In this document: piece by piece, positions 57,874-64,000 of the stretch
Layout of the letters: every line of letters starts with the position of its first letter
How positions within the stretch are numbered: the stretch's first letter is position 1
Assembly (NCBI GenBank): GCA_051984675.1
Contig: JBPYFK010000164.1
Location: 1 to 64,000, forward strand
Source: JBPYFK01 sp051984675
Lineage (GTDB): Bacteria; Actinomycetota; Actinomycetes; Mycobacteriales; Pseudonocardiaceae
Direction: 5' to 3'
Length of the DNA: 64,000 nucleotides
Program-made: the position numbers and the translations under genes
The notes under the pieces: model-generated
The model's input: the letters and a program-made list of their open reading frames with translations, nothing else
Databases searched by the model: none
Told to the model about the DNA's origin: nothing

Positions 57874-58833
57874 TCAGGCCGCGCCACCCGACCAGCCACG
57901 TTTGCGCGCCACCACAAACCGTACGACGTCCGCGATCCAGTCCGAGTCGGTGCGCAGCACCAGGTGCGCGCAACCGGCCTTGCGCAACGCCGCCGCGACC
58001 TCGTCGCGGTGCGCGGCCGCAGCCGCCGCGAACTCCTTTCGCAGCACCGGGGTGGTACGGACCTCGCGCCGCTTGCCGGTCTCCGGGTCCGCCAGCAACA
58101 CCGTCCCCACGTCAGGAAGTTCCAGGTCGCGAGGGTCGACCACCTCAACCGCCAGCAGCTCGTGCCGCGCCCCGAGCCCGCGCAGCGCCCGCACCCAGCC
58201 CGTCTCTCCGAGGAAGTCCGAGACCACCACCGCAAGACCGCGCCGACGCGCGGACCGGCGAAGCTGCTCGATCAGCCCCGCCAGATCACCGCCGGTGCCC
58301 TCGGGCGGCCGCGGCGTCTGGGCCACCTGACGCAACAGGGCACGCGCGTGCGCCGTCCCACCCCGGGCCGGAATCCTCCGCATCTGCTCCCCCGTGGCGA
58401 CCACCCCGCCGACGCGATTACCACCGCCAGTGGTCAGGAACGCCACCGCCGCCAGGCCCGCGATCGCCAGCTCCCGCTTCTCGCACGCGGCGCTGCCGAA
58501 GTCCAGGCTGGCGGAAAGGTCCACTGCGGCCCACGTCTCCAACTCCCGGTCGGCCACCGTCTGCCGGATGTGCGGCTCATGCGTACGAGCGGTGACCGCC
58601 CAGTCCATCCGGCGAACATCGTCGCCAGGCTGATATGGCCGCGCCTCCCCCGGCTCGGTTCCCGGTCCGGGCACCAAACCGAGATGATTGCCCTGTAGCA
58701 AGCCGTCCAGCCGGCGACGCACGGACAGTTCGAGGTGGCGCAGCGCGGCCTCCAACCGGTCCGTCCGCAACGACGGCGGCGCCCACGACGGCCGCTCGTC
58801 CTGGTCAGGAACGGGATTCGGGACCACCGACAC
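57874..58833 (-). CDS. DUF58 domain protein
   Basis: 319 aa. LSVRRRLDGLLQGNHLGLVPGPGTEPGEARPYQPGDDVRRMDWAVTARTHEPHIRQ is the diagnostic DUF58 block; a von Willebrand A-like domain follows (AAVDLSASLDFGSAACEKREL with a DxSxS metal site, then LAVVVSDFLGETGW). DUF58 proteins work with MoxR ATPases, usually in activating or assembling other proteins. GTG 58833 is the start, 14 bases after the MoxR stop. No transmembrane-containing third partner follows. Confidence 0.88.
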   Translation of the reverse strand: MSVVPNPVPDQDERPSWAPPSLRTDRLEAALRHLELSVRRRLDGLLQGNHLGLVPGPGTEPGEARPYQPGDDVRRMDWAVTARTHEPHIRQTVADRELETWAAVDLSASLDFGSAACEKRELAIAGLAAVAFLTTGGGNRVGGVVATGEQMRRIPARGGTAHARALLRQVAQTPRPPEGTGGDLAGLIEQLRRSARRRGLAVVVSDFLGETGWVRALRGLGARHELLAVEVVDPRDLELPDVGTVLLADPETGKRREVRTTPVLRKEFAAAAAAHRDEVAAALRKAGCAHLVLRTDSDWIADVVRFVVARKRGWSGGAA

Positions 58834-58846
58834 CGCGAGCCGCCCC

Positions 58847-59965
58847 CTAGTGCTGGTCGATCTGATGCTGGTTGAAGCCACCCGGCGGTTGCCCGTACGA
58901 CTGCTGGGGCGGTGCGTGCTGGATGGCCTGCGGGCGCGCCGACACCTGCGGCAGCGGCACCGTCTGCAACACGCGGTTGACGATGTGGTCCACGGGAACA
59001 GCATCCGCCAGCGCGTCATAGGACAGCACCAAGCGGTGCCGGAAGACATCCGGTACCACGTCGACGACGTCCTGCGGGAGCACGTAGTCCCGCCCGCGCA
59101 CCAAGGCCAGCGCCCGCGCGGCGGCGATCACGCCAAGGCTTGCGCGCGGTGAGGCGCCGAACGACACCCACCCCGCGATGTCGGTCAACCCGTGCTCGTT
59201 CGGCGCGCGGGTCGCGACCACCAGCCGCACCACGTAGTCCACCAGCGCATGGTGGACGAAGACCTTCGAGGCCACCTGCTGCAGGCGGGTCAGGCCGGAC
59301 GGGTCCAGTACCCGCTGCGGCTCCGGCGGGGCCACCCCCACCCGGTAGATGATCTCCCGCTCCTCCTCCGTGGACGGGTAGTCCACCAGCAGCTTGAACA
59401 GGAAGCGATCCCGCTGCGCCTCCGGCAGCGGGTACACCCCCTCGTTCTCGATCGGATTCTGGGTGGCCAGCACCAGGAACGGGTCCGGCATGGGGTAGCT
59501 CTCGCCACCGATCGACAGGTGCCGCTCGGCCATCACCTCCAGCAGCGCCGACTGGACCTTCGCCGGAGCCCGGTTGATCTCGTCGGCCAGCACGAAGTTG
59601 GCCACCACCGGCCCGAGCTCGACGTCGAACCGTTCACTGCCCTGGCGGTAGATCCGCGTCCCGAGAATGTCCGCCGGCACCAGGTCCGGGGTGAACTGCA
59701 GCCGGGCGAACGACCCGCCCACAACCTGGGCGAACGTCTCCACCGCCAGCGTCTTGGCCACGCCTGGAACGCCTTCCAGCATGATGTGGCCCTTCGCCAG
59801 CAGGCCCACCAGCATGCGCTCCACCAGCCGGTCCTGACCCACGATGACCCGCTTGACCTCGAACACGGTGCGCTCCAGCAAGCGCGCGTCCTCGGCCGGC
59901 GTGCTCGCGTGCTCCCCCGTCTGCGCGGACGCGATCGCGCTCTCGCCGCTGGCGGCCTCGGTCAC
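58847..59965 (-). CDS. MoxR-family AAA+ ATPase
   Basis: 372 aa chaperone-like ATPase. Walker A is replaced by the family form LEGVPGVAKTLAVETFAQ; VLADEINRAPAKVQSALLEVMAERHLSIGG is the Walker B region, and LATQNPIENEGVYPLPEAQRDRFLFKLLVDYP the sensor 1 block. GTG 59965 follows AGGAGG; a longer upstream frame is unsupported. The C-terminal 30 residues are glutamine/proline-rich. It forms an operon with the DUF58 gene. A 20 bp dyad 140 bp upstream also occurs before the threonyl-tRNA synthetase gene. Confidence 0.92.
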   Translation of the reverse strand: MTEAASGESAIASAQTGEHASTPAEDARLLERTVFEVKRVIVGQDRLVERMLVGLLAKGHIMLEGVPGVAKTLAVETFAQVVGGSFARLQFTPDLVPADILGTRIYRQGSERFDVELGPVVANFVLADEINRAPAKVQSALLEVMAERHLSIGGESYPMPDPFLVLATQNPIENEGVYPLPEAQRDRFLFKLLVDYPSTEEEREIIYRVGVAPPEPQRVLDPSGLTRLQQVASKVFVHHALVDYVVRLVVATRAPNEHGLTDIAGWVSFGASPRASLGVIAAARALALVRGRDYVLPQDVVDVVPDVFRHRLVLSYDALADAVPVDHIVNRVLQTVPLPQVSARPQAIQHAPPQQSYGQPPGGFNQHQIDQH

Positions 59966-60107
59966 TGCCGCACCCTCCTGTCGCTGCGCTGAACCCGTAA
60001 CCCCTACCAGGCAACCGAAACGCCAGTGTGACCGGTGTGAAGCGAGCCGATCGACTTCTGTGCGTGGGGGTGGTGAGTTGGGTGCTTGAGGGACCGGGGA
60101 AGGATTA

Positions 60108-60127
60108 ATTTCAGTCGACACTGAAGC
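60108..60127. repeat. 20 bp dyad element, copy B
   Basis: ATTTCAGTCGACACTGAAGC contains a perfect TTCAGT-cgac-ACTGAA inverted repeat and sits in AT-rich sequence between the mobA-like gene and the MoxR operon. It matches 42680-42699 at 18 of 20 positions; similarity continues for roughly 18 further bases. Confidence 0.7.
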
Positions 60128-60191
60128 GACGAAGTATACAAAGTTGGTCAACCGTGCCGCCCCTGACCAGGATCAATCCGAAAGGGTCGGG

Positions 60192-60770
60192 TCAGACGCT
60201 GAGGTCGCCGCCGGCCCCGCGCAGGTCTTCAGGGGTGTCGACGTCGACCGCCTCCGACCCCGCAGCCGGGACCAATACGGGTTCCACCTGGCTGAGTACA
60301 GCGCGCAGCGGCCGGTCCCGAACATGCGCCGGCATCCGCTCTTGGAGCACATCCGTTCGCCACACACCCAGCAACCACTGCGGAGCCCCCTGCTCATCGA
60401 CCAGCACGGCGCCCGGCGCTCCGCCCCGCACGGCCCGGATCAGCCGCTGGACCGTCCACTCCGTCACGTTCGGGTAATCGCTGGCGAGCACGACGACGAA
60501 CTCGGGCCTGCCGGTCTCGACCAGCGCCGTCAACCCCGCGTCCAAGGCGGCGAGGGGACCGCCACCCGGCGGCTCCTCAGCCGTCCAGACCACCTCGCGC
60601 GCAACGTCCCGCCTCGGGCCCACCACTACCAGCGGCGCAGCCTGCGGCACCGCATCAAGTGCGCGCGCCAGCAGCGTGCTTCCGGCGACGGTCAGTGCCG
60701 GCTTGTCCGCTCCGCCCATTCGACGTCCCGCACCACCGGCGAGCACGATGGCGGCGTACCGCAATGCCAC
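60192..60770 (-). CDS. MobA-like nucleotidyltransferase
   Basis: 192 aa. Opens with the MobA/IspD-type nucleotide-binding motif AAIVLAGGAGRRMGGADKPALTVAGSTLLARAL; GGGPLAALDAGL and VVVLASDYPNVTEWTVQRLI give the metal/GTP site, though the usual CD/MP pair after the strand reads SDYP. The family attaches GMP to molybdopterin to make the bis-MGD cofactor. GTG 60770 follows AGGGAT. No other molybdenum genes are nearby. A general NTP transferase of related fold is the main alternative. Confidence 0.82.
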   Translation of the reverse strand: MALRYAAIVLAGGAGRRMGGADKPALTVAGSTLLARALDAVPQAAPLVVVGPRRDVAREVVWTAEEPPGGGPLAALDAGLTALVETGRPEFVVVLASDYPNVTEWTVQRLIRAVRGGAPGAVLVDEQGAPQWLLGVWRTDVLQERMPAHVRDRPLRAVLSQVEPVLVPAAGSEAVDVDTPEDLRGAGGDLSV

Positions 60771-60812
60771 AGTTGATATCCCTACCGCACCATGGCCGCA
60801 GAGGCGAGCACG

Positions 60813-62228
60813 TCACAGAACGCGGACCGCGAAGGGCATGATCCCGTCATAACGCACAGACGTTACCCGCACCTGCGCACCGGAGTACGGCGCCTCGATC
60901 ATCTTCCCGTTCCCGAGGTACAGCGCGACGTGGTGGATGAACCCGTCGTCGGTCTGCCAGAACAGCATGTCTCCTGGCCGTGCCTGCGCCAAGAGCACCT
61001 TGTGGCCGGAGCTGTACTGGTAGCCGCTGAAATGCGCCAGCCGCACCCCCGCCCCGGCGAACGCGTACGTCATCAGGCCCGAACAGTCGAAACCAACCTT
61101 GTCGTAGTCGTCGTGCGCGTCCGCTTCCCCGCCATCGCGGATTCCGCGCGTCGGACCGCTGCTGGCCCCGCCACCCCACGCATAGGTCACCCCTACCTGA
61201 CCCAGCGCCCGCTGGATCACGGTATCCGCCGACCGGCCCGTGGGTTGCTCGTCGCCGCTATCGGACGCTGACGGGCCCGAGCCACCCACTTCCGGGCGGC
61301 GATCGGCCTGCGCGCCCTGCGGGTGCGCGGCCTGAGCCGCACGGGCGGCGGCCTGAGCGGCAGCTGCGGCGGCGGTGGCAGCCGCCTCCTGCTCGGCCCG
61401 TTGCCTCGCCGCGAGCCAGCCCGCGTAGCGGTCACGCTGCGCCTGCAGCCCGGTCACCTGGCTGCGCGCACGGTCCAGCTCCCGCTCGACGTCCCCTCGC
61501 GCAGTCTGCAACTGCGTGGCGCTCCCGCGCTCCTGCTCCCGCGCCGAGATCGCGTCCCGCTCGGCGGTGTCAGCGGCCAAGCGCGCCTGCGTGGCGGCGC
61601 CCTGCTTGCGCCGCGCGTCGGCCAAGGCGGCCCGCGCGACGGAGTCCTTGTCCACCTGACGCAGCTGCGCCCGCCGTAGGCCGTCCAGAGCGTTGCGGTG
61701 CGCGACACTGACGGCGTCCAGCACCTCGGCCCGGTCCAGCATCTGCCGCGGTCCCCCCGAGCCGAGGAAACCCGACAGGGACCCGGCCACGCTGCCCTGG
61801 CGGTAGCTGCTGGCGGTGAACACGTCGAGACGCGCGCGGGCCTGGTCGAGCTGGCGTGCCGCCGCGGCGGCGTCCGCCGCTGTCGCCTCGGCCGCGTAAC
61901 CTGCGCTTCTGGCGACGTCCTCGGCGCGCTGTTGGTCCACGCGCGCCTTGTTCGCCTCCTCGAGCTTCGCTTCCACCCGAGCGGACAGCTCGGCAAGCCG
62001 AGCGTCGGCGTCGGCGAGCCGGTTGGTCAGCTCTCCTACCTGGGCGGCTCGCTGGGAGACCTGTTCGTGGCCGTGCTGGAGCTGATCGTCACTGGGGTTC
62101 GGTGGCGGTGGCAGCCACGTGGTCCTGGTGGCCCCGAGAGGTCCGGCGCCCAGGCAGCTGACGGCGAGGACCAGGGTGACGGCAGAGCGAGCGACTCTGA
62201 GAGCACCCGTGCGCGCAGGTCGCGTCAT
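60813..62228 (-). CDS. NlpC/P60 peptidoglycan endopeptidase
   Basis: 471 aa secreted protein. The signal peptide (RVARSAVTLVLAVSCLGAGPLGA) is followed by a long coiled coil (about residues 45-290, alanine/arginine/glutamate-rich) and a disordered linker. The C-terminal NlpC/P60 domain has the catalytic Cys in VGFDCSGLMTYAFAGAGV, the His in GFIHHVALYLGNGKMIEAP, and GDMLFWQTD between. It probably cleaves D-iGlu-mDAP bonds in wall stem peptides during division, as in the RipA/RPF-partner group. ATG 62228 follows GGGGAGG. I looked for a ydaO-type c-di-AMP riboswitch upstream and did not find its core. Confidence 0.92.
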   Translation of the reverse strand: MTRPARTGALRVARSAVTLVLAVSCLGAGPLGATRTTWLPPPPNPSDDQLQHGHEQVSQRAAQVGELTNRLADADARLAELSARVEAKLEEANKARVDQQRAEDVARSAGYAAEATAADAAAAARQLDQARARLDVFTASSYRQGSVAGSLSGFLGSGGPRQMLDRAEVLDAVSVAHRNALDGLRRAQLRQVDKDSVARAALADARRKQGAATQARLAADTAERDAISAREQERGSATQLQTARGDVERELDRARSQVTGLQAQRDRYAGWLAARQRAEQEAAATAAAAAAQAAARAAQAAHPQGAQADRRPEVGGSGPSASDSGDEQPTGRSADTVIQRALGQVGVTYAWGGGASSGPTRGIRDGGEADAHDDYDKVGFDCSGLMTYAFAGAGVRLAHFSGYQYSSGHKVLLAQARPGDMLFWQTDDGFIHHVALYLGNGKMIEAPYSGAQVRVTSVRYDGIMPFAVRVL

Positions 62229-62434
62229 GGCCGTCACCTCCCCGCTCCCCGGCGACATCCAGCTGGCAGGCCGCTGGCATGCCAGGCGGAGTCGTCACTG
62301 CGACGATGGCTGACTTTGCCACTGCCACCACATGCGAAACATCCACCTCAGTCCTAACAGGGGACACAAATCAACCACTCGTTTGACGTGCTACCCGGTG
62401 TGCGGGCTCCGATTTCCCCACGGATTTCGTCGCG

Positions 62435-63226
62435 TCAGCGTGCGGCGGTCGCCGCAGCGACGAGGTTGGGCAGCACCTCGTCCAGGGGTTCGCGCAGGAC
62501 CGCCGCCGCCATGTCGTCATACGGCGTGGGCTCGGCATTGCAGATCACCAGATCCGCTCCCGCGCGCACCGCCAACTCGGCCAGTCCGGCCGCCGGGTGC
62601 ACCGTCAGCGACGTACCGGCCGCCACGAACACGTCGCAGACCAGCGCGGCTTCTTGTGCGAGGCGCAGGGCGTCGCGGTCCAGTGGCTGGCCGAAGGAGA
62701 TCGTCGTGGATTTGAGGATGCCACCGCAGCATTCGCACGGCGGGTCGTCCTCGCCGGCCGCGACCCGGTCCAGGGCCGCTCGCATCGAGCCGTTGGCACC
62801 GCAGGACAGGCACACAGTCCCGAACAGCGACCCGTGCAGTTCGACGACGAGGTCGGCGTCCACACCGCCGCGCTGGTGCAGGCCGTCGATGTTCTGGGTC
62901 AGCAGCGACGCGAGGAGTCCGGCGCGGGCCAGGTCGGCGAGCGCCCGGTGCGCGCCGTTGGGCTCGGCGGTCCAGGCCGGGTGTTCGGCTCGGTGCCGCC
63001 AGGATTCGCGGCGCACTTCGGGGTCGGCGACGTAGCTGTCGATGTCGGTCAGCCGCTGCGCTGCCGGGTTCCTGGTCCAGACGCCGTCGGGACCACGGAA
63101 GTCCGGGATGCCGGACGCGGTGGACACCCCGGCGCCGGTCAACGCCGTGATCGCGCGGGCTGCGGTGAACAGCTCACGGGCGCGCTGCCATGCGACCTCG
63201 CCATCGGCGCCACGTTCGACCACCAC
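62435..63226 (-). CDS. Sir2-family NAD-dependent deacylase (sirtuin)
   Basis: 263 aa. NAD-binding marks GAGVSTASGIPDFRG and LTQNIDGLHQRGG with catalytic His in VVELHGSLFGTVC; zinc cysteines in VCLSCG and CECCGG; SFGQPLDRDAL and AAGTSLTVHPAAGLAELAV complete the fold. It removes acyl groups from lysines. The QNIDGLH and absence of the Ala/Tyr/Arg desuccinylase pattern that I can see suggest a deacetylase-type enzyme. GTG 63226 starts one base after the stop of the EamA transporter gene, so they are co-transcribed. Confidence 0.92.
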   Translation of the reverse strand: MVVERGADGEVAWQRARELFTAARAITALTGAGVSTASGIPDFRGPDGVWTRNPAAQRLTDIDSYVADPEVRRESWRHRAEHPAWTAEPNGAHRALADLARAGLLASLLTQNIDGLHQRGGVDADLVVELHGSLFGTVCLSCGANGSMRAALDRVAAGEDDPPCECCGGILKSTTISFGQPLDRDALRLAQEAALVCDVFVAAGTSLTVHPAAGLAELAVRAGADLVICNAEPTPYDDMAAAVLREPLDEVLPNLVAAATAAR

Positions 63227-63227
63227 A

Positions 63228-64000
63228 TTACGGTCCCACGGAACGCGTGTCCTGTGACGACGGGGTGCCGCCCGGCACGGTGCGCTGCGCGAGGTAGGCG
63301 CCGAGGAGCACCAGCGCCCCGCCGCCGAGCTGAAACGCCCCAAGGTGCTCGGCGAGCAGGAGCCAGGCCAGCACGGTCGCGACAACCGGCTCCAGGTAGG
63401 CGACCGCTCCGGCCACCGGAGGCGACAACCTCCGAATGGCGACGACCCCGGTGAGATACGCGAGCACGGCGCTGACCAGGCCGAGCCACACCACCGGCAG
63501 GACGGCGGGGACCCGCTGCCCGGCGAGCACGACATCCCGGCCGAGTATCGACCAGTCCACCGTCCACGGCCGGGCCAGGAGCGTCACCGCGACGACTCCG
63601 ACCACCATCCCACCAGCGGCAAGCGTGCCAGCACCGACCTCGCTGCCGTCTCGACTGTCCGCCAGCAGGAAGTACGCCATCTGGCAGCCGGCTGCTCCCA
63701 ACGCGAGCAGCAGCCCGAGAGGGTCGAACCGCAGCCCCACCCAGACCTCCACGACCAAGGCCAGCCCCAGCACCGCGAGCGTCACGCCGAACACCGCCGA
63801 CCGGCTCACCTGTTCCCGCCGTACGAACCGGACCCAGCCCAGCAGCAGCACCGGTCCGAGGAACTCGATCAGCAGCGCCACCGCCACCGGCACGGAAGTG
63901 ATCGCGGCGAAGTAGCACGCCTGGACCCCGGCGACGGCCAGCAATCCGTACCCCAGCACCAGCTTCGGCTTCCGACGCAGGGCAGGCAGCGCGCGCACGG
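63228..64000 (-). CDS. EamA/DMT-superfamily transporter (partial, 5' end beyond the window)
   Basis: At least 257 codons to the window edge. Eight or so membrane helices are visible: GYGLLAVAGVQACYFAAITSVPVAVALLIEFLGPVLLLGW, SAVFGVTLAVLGLALVVEVW and the second EamA repeat VWLGLVSAVLAYLTGVVAIRRLSPPVAGAVAYLEPVVATVLAWLLLAEHLGAFQLGGGALVLLGAYLA. A full protein has ten helices, so the start lies past 64000; the in-frame GTG at 63998 is not the true start. DMT transporters of this kind export amino acids or metabolites. Confidence 0.87.
   Translation of the reverse strand, partial: VRALPALRRKPKLVLGYGLLAVAGVQACYFAAITSVPVAVALLIEFLGPVLLLGWVRFVRREQVSRSAVFGVTLAVLGLALVVEVWVGLRFDPLGLLLALGAAGCQMAYFLLADSRDGSEVGAGTLAAGGMVVGVVAVTLLARPWTVDWSILGRDVVLAGQRVPAVLPVVWLGLVSAVLAYLTGVVAIRRLSPPVAGAVAYLEPVVATVLAWLLLAEHLGAFQLGGGALVLLGAYLAQRTVPGGTPSSQDTRSVGP

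Noticed and set aside
62229..62434. c-di-AMP (ydaO-type) riboswitch before the NlpC/P60 gene
   Set aside because: Such riboswitches are common upstream of actinobacterial NlpC/P60 genes, but the conserved core is not visible here. The 206 bp hold only a strong RBS and otherwise unremarkable sequence.
1..64000. CRISPR arrays, insertion sequences, tRNA or rRNA genes
   Set aside because: No repeat-spacer pattern, transposase-like protein, terminal inverted repeats or cloverleaf-like RNA gene was found by reading the intergenic regions.

Overview
The window is high-GC (about 70% by eye) and reads as the chromosome of an actinomycete, most likely a Pseudonocardiales-type organism. Lineage markers are the fabG-inhA-hemH gene order, a LytR-CpsA-Psr wall ligase, a coiled-coil NlpC/P60 peptidoglycan hydrolase, a DinB/mycothiol-transferase-type protein, Mycobacterium-like LldD, frequent GTG starts and ATGA overlaps. 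I saw no rRNA or tRNA gene, CRISPR array, insertion sequence or prophage.

0-9.7 kb is an accessory-looking carbon-catabolism block of visibly lower GC. It holds a zinc alcohol dehydrogenase gene collapsed by an internal deletion, then a tight operon (GH15 glycosidase, divergent glucose-6-phosphate dehydrogenase homologue, IlvD/Edd-family sugar-acid dehydratase, D-2-hydroxyacid dehydrogenase). Convergent to it are an L-lactate dehydrogenase and a second D-2-hydroxyacid dehydrogenase, with an IclR regulator remnant beside them. Two of the operon's enzymes have lost residues diagnostic of their families, so the pathway may not use glucose 6-phosphate.

9.7-28 kb is mostly minus-strand core-type genes: HrpA helicase, GH38 alpha-mannosidase, gamma-carbonic anhydrase, STAS protein, SAM hydroxide adenosyltransferase, ClpC-like ATPase, MFS exporter, phosphoribosyltransferase, PF09818 ATPase and LCP protein.

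28-35 kb is a coherent catabolic regulon: class III aminotransferase, succinate-semialdehyde dehydrogenase, GntR/FCD regulator, two Asp/Glu-racemase (maleate isomerase) paralogues and a DUF3830 protein. Three copies of one oriented palindrome, TAGGATTGT-YR-ACAATC, lie at its promoters. A divergent D-2-hydroxyacid dehydrogenase, a formylglycine-generating enzyme and an aldehyde-dehydrogenase homologue with altered catalytic residues follow.

38-44.7 kb carries a PfkB sugar kinase with a sugar-porter permease, an MFS/GntR divergent pair sharing a palindrome, and a short threonyl-tRNA synthetase preceded by a threonine-rich leader peptide and a strong terminator, i.e. a probable ribosome-mediated attenuator.

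44.7-64 kb holds SPFH/NfeD membrane proteins, DUF3097, an uncharacterised gene, the hemH-inhA-fabG operon, a large FAD/Fe-S dehydrogenase, an NAD(P)-binding protein, Ogt, an odd two-gene operon of MmgE/PrpD with a phosphosulfolactate synthase homologue, a MoxR-DUF58 pair, a MobA-like transferase, NlpC/P60, Sir2 and the end of an EamA transporter gene cut by the window edge.
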